NCBI GenBank assembly: GCA_937885175.1 | Contig: CAKZZO010000074.1 | Span: forward strand, 1 to 32,535 | Length of the DNA: 32,535 nt | Source of the DNA: an uncultured Treponema sp. | Lineage (GTDB): Bacteria > Spirochaetota > Spirochaetia > Treponematales > Treponemataceae | Direction: 5' to 3' | Part shown: piece by piece, positions 1-9,356 of the stretch | Numbering within the stretch: position 1 is the stretch's first letter | How the letters are laid out: every line of letters starts with the position of its first letter | Notes under the pieces: generated by a model | Told to the model about the DNA's origin: nothing | Databases searched by the model: none | What the model saw: only the letters and a program-made list of their open reading frames with translations | Made by a program: the position numbers and the translations under genes

Positions 1-66
1 CTAGCATAAAGACAAACGGAAGAACTTTGCAAACGAGATTTTGGATTATTACGACATTATTTCCGA

Positions 67-3000
67 TCACACAGGAAGCATGATTCCGCTTTTTCGGTCG
101 GAAGTATTGCCGGTAATCAGCGAACGGCGGACATTTCTTTTTGCGTAGTCTGCCAGCCGCCTAAAGGCAGCCTGCACTTCTTCCGGGCTTGCAAAGAGCA
201 GGTTCCTGATTTTTTCTTCCCTATCCTCGTCAAAAATTCCATAAAGTGTGCGCAAAAGTCCCGTTGAACCGCGGGAATGGGGAGAACGGGGCTGAATGTT
301 GCTGGAATACGTTCCCGTTACGGCGCGCTCCACGCTTTCCGCATCCATGAGCATGGCAGCCCCTTCCTCCAGACAGACGTTAAAGGCATCGGCAGATTTT
401 TCTGGACTAGGATCGCGGTAGGTACTGAAGACCAGGGAATTGGCCAGAGCCTCCGTATAGCAGAATGCACCGTATGCGCCGCCAATAGTACGCAGCCTTT
501 CCCACAGCAGGGTATTTGAAAGCCAGTGGGTACAGATTTCTTCCATTGCGGCTTCCTTGCTGCCAAAGGGTGAGCATTGCGTACACTGGGAGGCAAATCC
601 CACCTGAGAAGAAGCAAGCAGCACTTCATTTTCTGCGTCAGCCTTTTCTGCTCCCGCTTCGGTCAGGCGGATAAAATCCTGGGGAGAAGCCGGCAGGGGT
701 GGTTTTAGGGAAGAAAGACCCGCAGCCTGAACAAAAGCATCCAGCTGCTTCCGCACTGCCTGCATGCCGCTTTCTTCTGCCGTCACATGCACAAAAGCTC
801 CTCCCGCCTTTATCCGGGCAAAGAGACTCCGCAGATGCTCCGCCACATCAGCGGCACTGTTCTGGGGAAGGGAATGAAGCGTAAAGAGCAGCGTCAGTCC
901 GTTCCAGATTTCATCAATTGCCTTGGTACGGGAGACCGTCCGCTTTGCACGGAGAGAAACATAATCATGGCCGTCAGGAATCACCGTAGAGTCAACGTCA
1001 TTCCGCAGTTCGGTGAGAATATCCTGCAATCGCTTTGTGTCATGGTAGTCAACCTGAGAAATACAGTCGGAAAGCAAGCCCATGGCCACGGCACATTCTT
1101 TTTCCAGCATGCCCACGCGGTAGACCAGCCATTCGCGCCCCGTCCAGTCCTTGTGCTCAGCCGCCCATTTTTTTGCCAGGGGTGTCTGGCAGAGGTCAGA
1201 AACCAATAGGCTCACCGAAATGCCGCCTGTATGCAGGGCAGTCTCTTCTGCCGCCTTTGCCCAGTCCAACTGTCCCCAGCCCACTTCCGTCACGCTCTCT
1301 GCCAAAAGCGGCAAAAAGGGATATTCTTCCGGCGGCACCACGTCAGCGGGAAATCCTATGTCAAGGTAGATAATGCCGTTGGTGTTCTCCCGATTGGTAA
1401 AGAGGGGCAAGTCTTTTCCGTCACTTCCCCTTATTGCGCTGATATCCGTATGTATCTTTTCCAGAACAACTTTGCCGTTCACCAGAAAATCCTTGGGATG
1501 GATATGGGGAAGGCAGGAGTCATCTTCAGCACGGCTCTGAAAGGCATGGAGTGCGTCATTCTGCCTTTTGATTTCTTCTTTTGACGTAGTTTTCAGCAGG
1601 TCGGCGATACGTTTTTTCTCCGCCTTATCCCGCTCACGGGTGTATTTCTTTGTGGGAGTGACTACCACCAGCGAGCGTTCCTGATTGTCCAGCAGGAGTT
1701 TTTGAATCAGCTGCTCCACATAGCCTTTTTGCGTGCGGACTTTCCTGGCAACTTCGTCAAAGGTTTCCCGCAGGCGGAATGATTTTTCCACGTCAAATCC
1801 GTAGAGCCAGGCATAAATGGGACGGGTCATCAGGCGGAGGGCATAGGGACCGTGCAGACGCTTGATTTCGCACTGGGAGTATTCCATGGACATCAGCGTG
1901 GAATCAATGTCATTTTGGGGAATGCCATTCTTGACCAAATCAGTGAGGGTGTCAAAAATCAGCCGCTGCACTTTTTCTTCGTTGCCTTTCTGTACGCCAC
2001 GCAATCCCACCGTCAAGAGGCAGACGTACTGCGAGGGATCCAGACCTGTTTGGGGAGCCGTATCTTCACCCAATCCGCTGTCCAGCAGGGCCTTTTGCAA
2101 GGGAGAGCCGTCATGATTCAGCAAAATCCCCGTAAGCACCTGATACTCGTAGGCCGTCTTTGCGTCAGGGCAGGTGCCAAAACGCCAGTTTACCAGCACG
2201 GTGTTCTTTTCCCCCTCATCTTCGCCCGCAGGACCTTCCGCATACATCCTAATGGGTTTTGCAATGGGTGCCGGCGTAACATAGGCAAGGTGCGCGGCCA
2301 CATGCGCCTTGCGGTTTTCCTCGCTATCCAGCGCAGAGGGATATTTCTTTTCAAGGCGGTCAAGAAAATTGTCCTGCAAAAAGTCCAGCTGTTCTTCCGT
2401 GGGAATATTGCCGTACAAAAACACAAAGCAGTTGTCAGGCCGGTACCATTTATCGTGAAAAGCCACCAGTTCTTCATGGGTAATCGTGGGAATTTCCAGG
2501 GGGTCGCCGCCAGAATCCTTTTCGTAGACGGAACCTGCAAGCAGACTTCTCTCCGCCGCATCGGAGGCAACGCTTTCAAAAGACGAATAACTTCCCTTCA
2601 TCTCATTGTAGACCACTCCCTGAATCGAGGGATTACCCTTTTCATCCAGTTCCAGGCGGTGGGCTTCCTGCATGAAAATCTCGTTTTCAAGGCGGGGAAA
2701 AAAGACTGCGTCTCCATAGACATGCATCAGGTTAAAGTAATCCGCCTTGACCATGGAGCTGGCTGGAAAAACGGTGCGGTCAGGATAGGTCATGGCATTC
2801 AGGTAGGTTTTGACACTCTGATTTGACATGCGGATAAAGGGGTCTTTGAGGGGAAATCGTTCCGAACCGCACAGAACAGAATGTTCCAGAATATGTGCCG
2901 CGCCGTTTCCCTTGGGATTGGGCGTGCGGAATGCAAAGGAAAAAAGATTTTCTTCCTCATCGTTGACCAGATGCATAACTTCCAGGCCGCTGGTGTGGCG

Positions 3001-3117
3001 CAAATAGACCGCCGTAGAATGATAATCCGTTACCGGAAAAAGGGAAAGCACCGTAAATTTTCCGTAGGTATCGCCTTTTTTCAAATGCAATGTATTTTCA
3101 GACATAAATTTCGTCAT
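67..3117 (-). CDS. M16C family zinc metalloprotease (presequence protease/insulinase-like)
   Basis: Predicted zinc peptidase that degrades peptides inside a closed two-half chamber. The inverted zincin motif HILEH is at residues 75-79, and the third zinc ligand is probably the Glu in VVYNEMKG near residue 172. The length of 1016 aa fits the M16C (PreP/Cym1) subfamily, where both halves are in one chain. There is no signal peptide, so it is probably cytoplasmic. The first ATG at 3117 has AAAGGA only 4 nt upstream. A second ATG at 3105 (MSENTLHL) is possible, but its spacing to that site is too long. The start overlaps the end of the FliG-like gene by 20 nt, so it is the last gene of the long cluster. 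I see no terminator in the 66 bases that remain. Family call is firm; substrate is unknown. Confidence 0.93.
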   Translation of the reverse strand: MTKFMSENTLHLKKGDTYGKFTVLSLFPVTDYHSTAVYLRHTSGLEVMHLVNDEEENLFSFAFRTPNPKGNGAAHILEHSVLCGSERFPLKDPFIRMSNQSVKTYLNAMTYPDRTVFPASSMVKADYFNLMHVYGDAVFFPRLENEIFMQEAHRLELDEKGNPSIQGVVYNEMKGSYSSFESVASDAAERSLLAGSVYEKDSGGDPLEIPTITHEELVAFHDKWYRPDNCFVFLYGNIPTEEQLDFLQDNFLDRLEKKYPSALDSEENRKAHVAAHLAYVTPAPIAKPIRMYAEGPAGEDEGEKNTVLVNWRFGTCPDAKTAYEYQVLTGILLNHDGSPLQKALLDSGLGEDTAPQTGLDPSQYVCLLTVGLRGVQKGNEEKVQRLIFDTLTDLVKNGIPQNDIDSTLMSMEYSQCEIKRLHGPYALRLMTRPIYAWLYGFDVEKSFRLRETFDEVARKVRTQKGYVEQLIQKLLLDNQERSLVVVTPTKKYTRERDKAEKKRIADLLKTTSKEEIKRQNDALHAFQSRAEDDSCLPHIHPKDFLVNGKVVLEKIHTDISAIRGSDGKDLPLFTNRENTNGIIYLDIGFPADVVPPEEYPFLPLLAESVTEVGWGQLDWAKAAEETALHTGGISVSLLVSDLCQTPLAKKWAAEHKDWTGREWLVYRVGMLEKECAVAMGLLSDCISQVDYHDTKRLQDILTELRNDVDSTVIPDGHDYVSLRAKRTVSRTKAIDEIWNGLTLLFTLHSLPQNSAADVAEHLRSLFARIKAGGAFVHVTAEESGMQAVRKQLDAFVQAAGLSSLKPPLPASPQDFIRLTEAGAEKADAENEVLLASSQVGFASQCTQCSPFGSKEAAMEEICTHWLSNTLLWERLRTIGGAYGAFCYTEALANSLVFSTYRDPSPEKSADAFNVCLEEGAAMLMDAESVERAVTGTYSSNIQPRSPHSRGSTGLLRTLYGIFDEDREEKIRNLLFASPEEVQAAFRRLADYAKRNVRRSLITGNTSDRKSGIMLPV

Positions 3118-4360
3118 CCCGTCCTTTGATAATCAGCTGTCCATCTTCCCAGGCTCGGCGCAGGGTGCTGAAAAACTGTGAGGTGATTTTCTCGCAGTCG
3201 CTTCTCAGCATGGGCTTTTTTGCCTGCTCCTCGTCCAGAATGATACCCGCACGGTTTTGGCTCACATTGTGCAGGATTTTCTTGCGGAAGTCGTCATCTT
3301 TTCCCGCAATCAAGAATGCAAGGTCTGTGTCACTCATGGAGTGCAAGAGATTCTGCAGATAGCGGTCGTCAGCATGCAGAATGTCATCGGCAGTAAAGAG
3401 CCGTTCCCGCAAGTCCGCGCCCAAATCGGGATCCTGACTGGAGAGGCGGCTCAAAATGGCATCTTCGTTTTCAGGTGACATCTGCTTGAGAATCTGAGCA
3501 AGGGCATTTCTTCCGTCGATGCTGTCGGATTTTTCCACCACAAGATTATTGAGCTTTTCATGCATTGCCGCATCAACCCGCTTAACCACTTCCGGGGAAA
3601 TCTGCTTGAGGTGAGCCAGCCGCATCACCACGTCTTTTTTTTCGTCATCAGGGAGGGCGGTTATCACGGCGGCAGATACTTTTGGCTGCAGGTAGCTGAG
3701 CACCAGAGCCCGCACTGCCCCGCCCTCATCTTTCAAAAGCAAGCCGATTTTTTCCGCATTTGCCTCGGCAAGATATTCAAACGGCTTACCGTCCGCAAAG
3801 GGTACTGATTTTTCCAGCAGGCTTGCCGCTTTTTCCGCACCAAATGCCTTTTCCAGCATGGTACGGGCTGTCTCTACGCCGCCGTCTTCCCGAGACTTCT
3901 GCACCAATGACTGAAATTCTGCCAGAATTGACTCCGCTTCTTCCGGTTCCACGCGACGGATTGAAGCAAGTTCCGGCACGATTTTTTCTATCTGTTCTTC
4001 GGTAAGGTGCGGCATGATTTTTGCCGCTTCGTTTTCGCCAATGAGAAGGAGGAATTTTGCCACACGACGGTAGACAGACTCCTTTCCGTCAGCAGCAGGC
4101 GGCTGTACTGGTACTTTTAAGAGACCGCCCTGAGTCAGAGCCTTTGCCGCAATCGCCGCGCTTGTCTTTGAAGTGTTTTTATGTTCTGTAGAAGCAGACG
4201 TTATGGTATTTTCAACAGCCTTTTGCGTACTCACTTTTTCAAGACGGGACAGAAAATCAGCATTCATTTTTTTTGCCTTGATGTCATCGTCTTGTTTTCG
4301 TTGGCTGTCTGATTTTGCCAGATTTTGATATGCATTCAGCCGTCTGTCATTCAGGTTCAT
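3098..4360 (-). CDS. fliG: FliG-like flagellar motor switch protein (probable second FliG paralogue)
   Basis: FliG links the MS ring to the C ring and carries the torque-generating charges facing the stator. An N-terminal tail of about 75 residues, polar and low-complexity, is followed by a FliG middle-type domain (LLLIGENEAAKIMPHL) and a FliG C-terminal domain (ADDRYLQNLL ... KKILHNVSQNRAG ... QLIIKG). Charged positions similar to the torque helix of E. coli FliG are broadly kept. It sits in the ATPase cluster, not in a flagellar operon. Spirochaetes are known to carry two FliG proteins, and this may be the divergent one. Start choice: ATG 4360 (MNLNDRR) has a TATAGT box 6 nt upstream and no ribosome site. 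ATG 4384 would overlap the previous gene by ATGA and add eight residues. Confidence 0.8.
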   Translation of the reverse strand: MNLNDRRLNAYQNLAKSDSQRKQDDDIKAKKMNADFLSRLEKVSTQKAVENTITSASTEHKNTSKTSAAIAAKALTQGGLLKVPVQPPAADGKESVYRRVAKFLLLIGENEAAKIMPHLTEEQIEKIVPELASIRRVEPEEAESILAEFQSLVQKSREDGGVETARTMLEKAFGAEKAASLLEKSVPFADGKPFEYLAEANAEKIGLLLKDEGGAVRALVLSYLQPKVSAAVITALPDDEKKDVVMRLAHLKQISPEVVKRVDAAMHEKLNNLVVEKSDSIDGRNALAQILKQMSPENEDAILSRLSSQDPDLGADLRERLFTADDILHADDRYLQNLLHSMSDTDLAFLIAGKDDDFRKKILHNVSQNRAGIILDEEQAKKPMLRSDCEKITSQFFSTLRRAWEDGQLIIKGRDDEIYV

Positions 4361-4366
4361 GCTACT

Positions 4367-4372
4367 ACTATA
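4367..4372 (-). promoter_or_regulatory. Possible internal promoter of the FliG-like gene
   Basis: TATAGT with an upstream TG (extended -10), 6 nt before ATG 4360; -35 TTTAAA at 17 bp matches 4 of 6 consensus bases. It would give a leaderless message independent of the ATPase operon. Confidence 0.45.
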
Positions 4373-4380
4373 GCATATAA

Positions 4381-4878
4381 TCATGCAATTTTAAACAGTT
4401 TTTCGATATTTGGCTCACGGACGACAAGCACGTTACAGCGGGCATTTGCAATGATGTCGCCGTTATTCTCCGAAATCGTATCGTGGGAGGAGCCAGAAAA
4501 TGCCGTGTCGTGTTCCTTTCCACCCAGCAGAATGGCATTCGCCTTGTAGTCATCCGCCGCCTTAATGATTTCAGAAAAAATAGCCCCCTTCCTCATTTCC
4601 GCTTCGATTTTTACGCCCTTCTGCTTTGCCAGGTCAGCCACATAATCCAGATAGCGTTTGCCATCGCCTTCAAGGCTTGCCTCGTAGTCCGCACTTTCTT
4701 CGCTGATGAAGAATTTGCTCAACGTAAGCTGTCTGATTGTCGCCGTATCAACGACATATATCGCCTTGAGTTCACATGCATACTGCTTTGCCATCAAAAT
4801 AGCGTACATGGCTGCATGAATCGAACGCTCCGAACCGTTGACCGCAACAATCAGTTTTTGCAAAAGGGGTTTTATCAC
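4381..4878 (-). CDS. Universal stress protein (UspA family)
   Basis: A 165-residue alpha/beta protein of the Usp fold. It begins with the typical first strand KLIVAVNGSERSIHAA and ends with NVLVVREP, the usual last strand. The nucleotide-binding loop is present only in altered form: GGKEHDTAFSGSS does not match the spacing G-x2-G-x9-G(S/T) of ATP-binding members, so ATP binding is uncertain. The start codon is GTG at 4878, overlapping the atpD stop as GTGA, with GAGG 7 nt upstream. This indicates translational coupling to the ATPase operon. Its role there is unknown; a link between energy state and the ATPase would be speculation. Confidence 0.82.
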   Translation of the reverse strand: MIKPLLQKLIVAVNGSERSIHAAMYAILMAKQYACELKAIYVVDTATIRQLTLSKFFISEESADYEASLEGDGKRYLDYVADLAKQKGVKIEAEMRKGAIFSEIIKAADDYKANAILLGGKEHDTAFSGSSHDTISENNGDIIANARCNVLVVREPNIEKLFKIA

Positions 4879-5507
4879 TGGACTGCCTCGTTATTCTTTC
4901 TGTTTTTTAGCGATTTGAGGACGAAAACATTTTCCCGCTCCCGCTCCTCCAATACGCCTTCGATGTAGGTTTTTGTTTCTCTGTTCTGGGGAATTATCAT
5001 CTTGTCCAGGGCATTTACACGCCGCTGAGTCTTCTTGACTTCGTTAGCAAGCCGCCACACAATCGTTCGGATTGAGGCCATCTGCGTCAAAAGATTCAGC
5101 AACTTAAAGAAAGTGACCGTTACCTTATCAGTATCGGCAAATGTTCCTACAAAAGAATAGAAAAGTTGCTGCTGAGGAAGCTGCACCTCGATTGAAGAAA
5201 AACTCATGCCTCCAGCCACCACCGGCTTTTCCCTAATCGTAAAGTCGTATTTTACCGCATGAGCAATCCGTTCAGTACGGTCGCCGCCTACAGCCATAAG
5301 CATGTGCCGCAAGGCCGGGTATGCCTCACTGATTGCCTTGTCGATGTCACGCTCCAAAAGAGTCACCTGTTCCACAAGACGCATCAGCTCCATGACCAGA
5401 ATTTCGCGCTTCTGCTCCAAGAGGTCATAGCCGTCCGTCGCAACAGAAAGCTGCTCCTTTATGGCGAGAAGATTAGATTTTGTCGGTGCAATGTTTAACT
5501 TTGCCAC
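4875..5507 (-). CDS. atpD: V-type ATP synthase subunit D (central rotor stalk)
   Basis: Subunit D forms the long coiled-coil axle inside the A3B3 head and, with subunit F, passes rotation to the membrane ring. The 210-residue length and the N-terminal pattern (NIAPTKSNLLAIKEQLSVA) with the C-terminal helix (RRVNALDKMIIPQ) are typical of the family. The start codon is GTG at 5507, three bases after the atpB stop, with AAGGA 7 nt upstream. Its end overlaps the following universal stress protein by four bases. Confidence 0.95.
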   Translation of the reverse strand: MAKLNIAPTKSNLLAIKEQLSVATDGYDLLEQKREILVMELMRLVEQVTLLERDIDKAISEAYPALRHMLMAVGGDRTERIAHAVKYDFTIREKPVVAGGMSFSSIEVQLPQQQLFYSFVGTFADTDKVTVTFFKLLNLLTQMASIRTIVWRLANEVKKTQRRVNALDKMIIPQNRETKTYIEGVLEERERENVFVLKSLKNRKNNEAVQ

Positions 5508-5510
5508 ACC

Positions 5511-6887
5511 TTAGTCCTTTGGCAGATACTTTTCAATCAGCTCAGGCTTGATACGCGTCAAGTCTGCCTTTGGCAGCATTTTCAGCAGTTTCCAGCCCAA
5601 ATCCAGCGTTTCTGCGATGGAGCGGTCTTCCCGTTCTCCCTGCGTAAAGAAGTGTCCTTCCAGCGCGTCACCAAATTTCATGTACATCTTGTCTTCGGCA
5701 CCCAGTTCTTCCTCACCGATGATTGCAGCCAGGTTACGGATATTCTTTACCTTTGAGTAGGCCGCAAAAAGCTGGCTTGAAACCGCCGCATGGTCTTCTC
5801 GGGTCATGCCTTCGCCAATACCGTCTTTCATCAGGCGGGAAAGGCTGGGAAGTCCTGCCACGGGCGGATACACACCCTTCTGGCTCAACTCGCGGTCAAG
5901 GACAATCTGTCCTTCGGTAATATAGCCAGTCAAGTCAGGAATCGGGTGAGAAATATCATCGTTGGGCATGGTCAAAATCGGAATCTGGGTAATGGAACCC
6001 GTAGAGCCCTTGATTTTTCCCGCGCGCTCGTACAATTCCGCAAGGTCAGAATAGAGGTAGCCGGGGTAGCCCTTACGGCCGGGAACTTCACCGCGGGTTG
6101 TAGAAATTTCCCGCAAGGCCTCGCAGTAGTTCGTCATATCAGTCATCACGACCAAAACATGCATGTTTTTCTTAAAGGCCAGATATTCCGCAGCCGTCAA
6201 TGCACAGCGGGGCGTGATAATGCGCTCAATAGAAGGAGCATCAGCCAGAGACTGGAACATAACAACTTTGCTCAGAACGCCGCTTTCCTCAAACGAGTTG
6301 ATGAAGAACTGTGCCTGATCATACTTAATGCCCATGCCCGCAAAAACCATGACGAACTGTTCATCACTGTTCAGGATTTTTGCCTGACGGATAATCTGGG
6401 CGGCAAGCCTGTTGTGGGGAAGACCGTTTCCGCTGAAAATCGGAAGCTTCTGTCCACGAATCAGGGTGTTCATGCCATCAATGGATGAAATTCCTGTCTG
6501 AATAAAGTCTCGCGGGTAGACACGGGCATAGGGGTTGATAGGCATGCCGTTTACGTCAATCTTTTCGCTGGACACGATGGGCGGAAGTCCGTCAATGGGT
6601 TCACCCAGGCCGTTAAAGATGCGTCCCAAAAGCCCCTCGCCTACACGAAGTTCAAGACGCTGTTCCAAAAATTCAACGCTGGTATTATTCAGGTCAAGAC
6701 CCGTTGTCGTACCGAAAATCTGCACCACCGCCGTATCTTCATTCAGGTCAATGACGCGTCCGGTACGCTTCTGTCCATTCTTGTCGCGGACGTATACCGT
6801 TTCGTTAAAAAAGACATTTTCGCTTCGGCGGACAACGATAATCGGCCCGTCTACAGATGATAAACCTCTATATTCAACACCTTTCAT
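5511..6887 (-). CDS. atpB: V-type ATP synthase subunit B (non-catalytic head subunit)
   Basis: Subunit B alternates with A in the hexameric head and supplies residues at the interface. The 458-residue sequence is highly conserved: the N-terminal barrel begins YRGLSSVDGPIIVV, followed by RDFIQTGISSIDGMN and IPILTMPNDDISHPIPDLTG. The region equivalent to the P-loop reads SGNGLPHNRLAAQI, which lacks the GxxxxGK(T/S) signature, as expected for B. The gene starts two bases after the atpA stop, with GGAG 8 nt upstream of the ATG. Confidence 0.97.
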   Translation of the reverse strand: MKGVEYRGLSSVDGPIIVVRRSENVFFNETVYVRDKNGQKRTGRVIDLNEDTAVVQIFGTTTGLDLNNTSVEFLEQRLELRVGEGLLGRIFNGLGEPIDGLPPIVSSEKIDVNGMPINPYARVYPRDFIQTGISSIDGMNTLIRGQKLPIFSGNGLPHNRLAAQIIRQAKILNSDEQFVMVFAGMGIKYDQAQFFINSFEESGVLSKVVMFQSLADAPSIERIITPRCALTAAEYLAFKKNMHVLVVMTDMTNYCEALREISTTRGEVPGRKGYPGYLYSDLAELYERAGKIKGSTGSITQIPILTMPNDDISHPIPDLTGYITEGQIVLDRELSQKGVYPPVAGLPSLSRLMKDGIGEGMTREDHAAVSSQLFAAYSKVKNIRNLAAIIGEEELGAEDKMYMKFGDALEGHFFTQGEREDRSIAETLDLGWKLLKMLPKADLTRIKPELIEKYLPKD

Positions 6888-6889
6888 CC

Positions 6890-8659
6890 TTATGCTCCTA
6901 CCTTGCGGTACATTCTTTCAAGTTCGCTCATCTGTGTTTCCAGATGTCCTTCAATATCCTTAATCATTTCCAACTTGTCATTGGGAACGGTTGACTTAAT
7001 GCGCACGATTTCCTCACGCACGGGAAGTCCATTCACTTTCAGAAGCGGAGCTCCCTGCTTGATGACGGAAAGAGCCCGATGATAGAAAGCCATCATCAGC
7101 ACCAGAATTGCAATCTGCTTTTCTGGTACCGAATACACATCCACTGCATCAAATGCACTCTGCTGCAGGAATCCGTTCTTTATCATTTCTGCAACGGTCA
7201 GTACAAGGCGCTCACTGTCAGGCAGGGCATCAGGACCAATCAGGCGGACAATCTGCTGCAGCCGCTGTTCCTTTTTGAGCAGTTCCAGGGCAGACAGACG
7301 GATTTCTGCCCACCGGGGATCAAGTTTATCCCACCACTCGCGGATTTCATCAGCATACTCAGAGTAACTTTCAATCCAGCCGATAGCCGGATAGTGGCGG
7401 GCATTTGCCAAATCTCTGTCCAATGCCCAGAAACAGCGGATAAAACGCTTGGTATGCTGGGTAACAGGCTCAGAAAAGTCACCGCCCGGAGGAGAAACCG
7501 CACCGATAACGCTGACAGAGCCTTCTTTTCCACAGAGGGAATCCACACGGCCTGCCCTTTCGTAGAATTCCGCAAGGCGTGTCGGCAAGTAGGCGGGAAA
7601 TCCTTCTTCTGCCGGCATTTCTTCCATACGGCCAGAAAGTTCGCGCAGCGCCTCAGCCCAGCGGGATGTAGAGTCCGCCATAATTGCAACATGCATACCC
7701 ATATCACGGTAGTATTCTGCCAGAGTAATGCCAGAATAGAGCGACACTTCGCGGGCCGCAACAGGCATGTTTGAGGTATTTGCAATCAAAATCGTGCGTT
7801 CCATAAGAGAACGTCCTGTACGCGGGTCAATCAGCGTAGGAAATTCCGTCAGAACGTCGGTCATTTCGTTTCCACGTTCACCGCAACCAATGTAGACTAT
7901 CAAATCCGCATCGCACCACTTTGCAATGGCATGCTGGGTCATCGTTTTTCCCGTGCCAAATCCGCCGGGAATGGCAGCCGTACCGCCCTTGCTGAGGGGG
8001 AAGAAAACATCAATGACACGCTGACCAGTTACCAGCGGCTGACTTACGGTCAGTTTTTTCTGATAGGGACGAGGACGACGAAGGGGCCAGTAGTGGCTCA
8101 ACTTGATTTCTTCATCTAATTCCGTCCTTGCAATCACATCATCTATGGTGTAATCGCCTGCCCCCTTAAAGGTTTTGAGCAATCGCCCGCGAATCATCGG
8201 CGGCACCATAATCGCATGCCTGATGGAAGATGTTTCCTGCACATACCCCAGCACCATACCAGGAGCAATTGCCGCGCCTTCCGAGATGCCGTCAGCTACC
8301 TCAAGTTTCCATGTCTTCTTTACGTCCAGGGGTTCTGTTCGCACGCCAGGCGCAAGAAAAGCACCTGAATCATTGAACAAGGCTTCCAAAGGACGCTGAA
8401 TGCCATCGTAAATCGTACCGACCAATCCCGGCCCAAGGCGCAGAGAAAGAGGACGCTCAAAGGAGGTCACTTCCTCGCCGATTTCCATACCTGTATCGTC
8501 TTCGTATACCTGAATGGTCGCCTTGCCCTTGTTCTGGCGGATGATTTCGCCAATCAGTTTTTTCTTACCAACATCTACAACATCGTACAGGCCGCAACCT
8601 TCCAGCCCCTCGGCATAGACAATGGGTCCTGAAATGCGGGTTATCTTACCGCTAATCAT
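6890..8659 (-). CDS. atpA: V-type ATP synthase subunit A (catalytic head subunit)
   Basis: Catalytic ATPase/ATP synthase subunit. The 589-residue length is normal. The Walker A loop GGFGTGKT is at residues 232-239, ERGNEMTDVL at 261-270 marks the catalytic region, and the V/A-type-specific non-homologous region lies between the barrel and the P-loop. The start overlaps the atpE stop as ATGA, with GGGAGG about 8 nt upstream. It is the most conserved gene of the operon and the best phylogenetic marker in the window. Confidence 0.98.
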   Translation of the reverse strand: MISGKITRISGPIVYAEGLEGCGLYDVVDVGKKKLIGEIIRQNKGKATIQVYEDDTGMEIGEEVTSFERPLSLRLGPGLVGTIYDGIQRPLEALFNDSGAFLAPGVRTEPLDVKKTWKLEVADGISEGAAIAPGMVLGYVQETSSIRHAIMVPPMIRGRLLKTFKGAGDYTIDDVIARTELDEEIKLSHYWPLRRPRPYQKKLTVSQPLVTGQRVIDVFFPLSKGGTAAIPGGFGTGKTMTQHAIAKWCDADLIVYIGCGERGNEMTDVLTEFPTLIDPRTGRSLMERTILIANTSNMPVAAREVSLYSGITLAEYYRDMGMHVAIMADSTSRWAEALRELSGRMEEMPAEEGFPAYLPTRLAEFYERAGRVDSLCGKEGSVSVIGAVSPPGGDFSEPVTQHTKRFIRCFWALDRDLANARHYPAIGWIESYSEYADEIREWWDKLDPRWAEIRLSALELLKKEQRLQQIVRLIGPDALPDSERLVLTVAEMIKNGFLQQSAFDAVDVYSVPEKQIAILVLMMAFYHRALSVIKQGAPLLKVNGLPVREEIVRIKSTVPNDKLEMIKDIEGHLETQMSELERMYRKVGA

Positions 8660-9297
8660 TCGGGCAACCTCCCGCCAAATAAAGTAGTCGCAAGTTCATT
8701 GCTGTATCTATCTTCAATTTCGCCCACCAGCTGGTCAATGGTCAGCCGAACGCGGACAAAAGAATCTTCACTTTCAAGGATGATGCCCTTGTGCACCTTA
8801 TTCATGGCTACGGCTTCATCACCAGATTTTTCAAATGTCGTTTCGGTACAAGAAAGCACATGCTTTGCATCCAGAACTTTTTCAAGCACTTTTTTTGCAT
8901 CTGAATCCTTCATGCCAAAGACAAGGGCATGCACTTTCTTTCCTGCCAAGGCATTTTTTGAACGGACAAGCATCGTTTCAATCAAGGACAAGAGTTTTTC
9001 TTCGCCCAGATTTTCCAGATACGCATTGAATGCGTCCGCAACGGAACTCATATAAAAAGAAACCCGATAGCGTTCCTGTTCCAGCGGAAGAGCGGCGTCA
9101 CGATTCTTCTTAAAAGTCGCCAGTTTTGCATCGTAATATGCTTTCTTTTGTTCTGACGCTTCCTTTACCTTGTCGCTTACCGCATCAAGCAGTTTCTGAC
9201 ATTCAGCGTCAGCATCGGACAAAAGACGCTCTGCCTTTTTACGGGCATCCGCTTCAATTTCCTTGTCCAGTATTTCAGTTGAACGAAGTTCTTCCAT
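8656..9297 (-). CDS. atpE: V-type ATP synthase subunit E (peripheral stalk)
   Basis: Peripheral-stalk subunit that pairs with the G/H coiled coil to hold the head still. The 213-residue protein has a charged N-terminal helix rich in Ala, Lys and Glu (residues about 10-75), then a compact C-terminal domain ending in LTIDQLVGEIEDRYSNELA, typical of subunit E. The start has an AAAGGAAA-type ribosome site. A perfect 8-bp hairpin lies just upstream (9310-9330), in the 59-nt gap after atpF, which is the largest gap in the ATPase operon. Confidence 0.92.
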   Translation of the reverse strand: MEELRSTEILDKEIEADARKKAERLLSDADAECQKLLDAVSDKVKEASEQKKAYYDAKLATFKKNRDAALPLEQERYRVSFYMSSVADAFNAYLENLGEEKLLSLIETMLVRSKNALAGKKVHALVFGMKDSDAKKVLEKVLDAKHVLSCTETTFEKSGDEAVAMNKVHKGIILESEDSFVRVRLTIDQLVGEIEDRYSNELATTLFGGRLPE

Positions 9298-9309
9298 TAT
9301 TTCCTTTCC

Positions 9310-9330
9310 TCAGTTTTGTGAAAAAACTGA
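9310..9330 (-). other. Intra-operon hairpin before atpE
   Basis: Perfect inverted repeat with an 8-bp stem (TCAGTTTT / AAAACTGA) and a 5-nt loop, immediately before the atpE ribosome binding site. It is too AT-rich and lacks a trailing T-run, so it is not a terminator. It could be an RNA processing or stability element that tunes subunit stoichiometry; that role is inferred. Confidence 0.5.
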
Positions 9331-9356
9331 CAGAAGCCCGCATGTACGCGAACTTT

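Noticed and set aside
2..147. A plus-strand frame with protein-like sequence (ANEILDYYDIISDHTG).
   Set aside because: It is preceded by a stop at 2-4, lacks a start until it is inside the protease gene, and overlaps that gene by 80 nt.
1852..2826. A 324-codon open frame on the plus strand.
   Set aside because: It lies wholly opposite the conserved M16C protease gene, has no ribosome site, and its translation shows no recognisable family. It is an antisense shadow.
5511..6887. Flagellar export ATPase or F-type ATPase subunit as an alternative for the B subunit.
   Set aside because: The missing P-loop, the specific V-type motifs and the full set of V-type neighbours exclude these.
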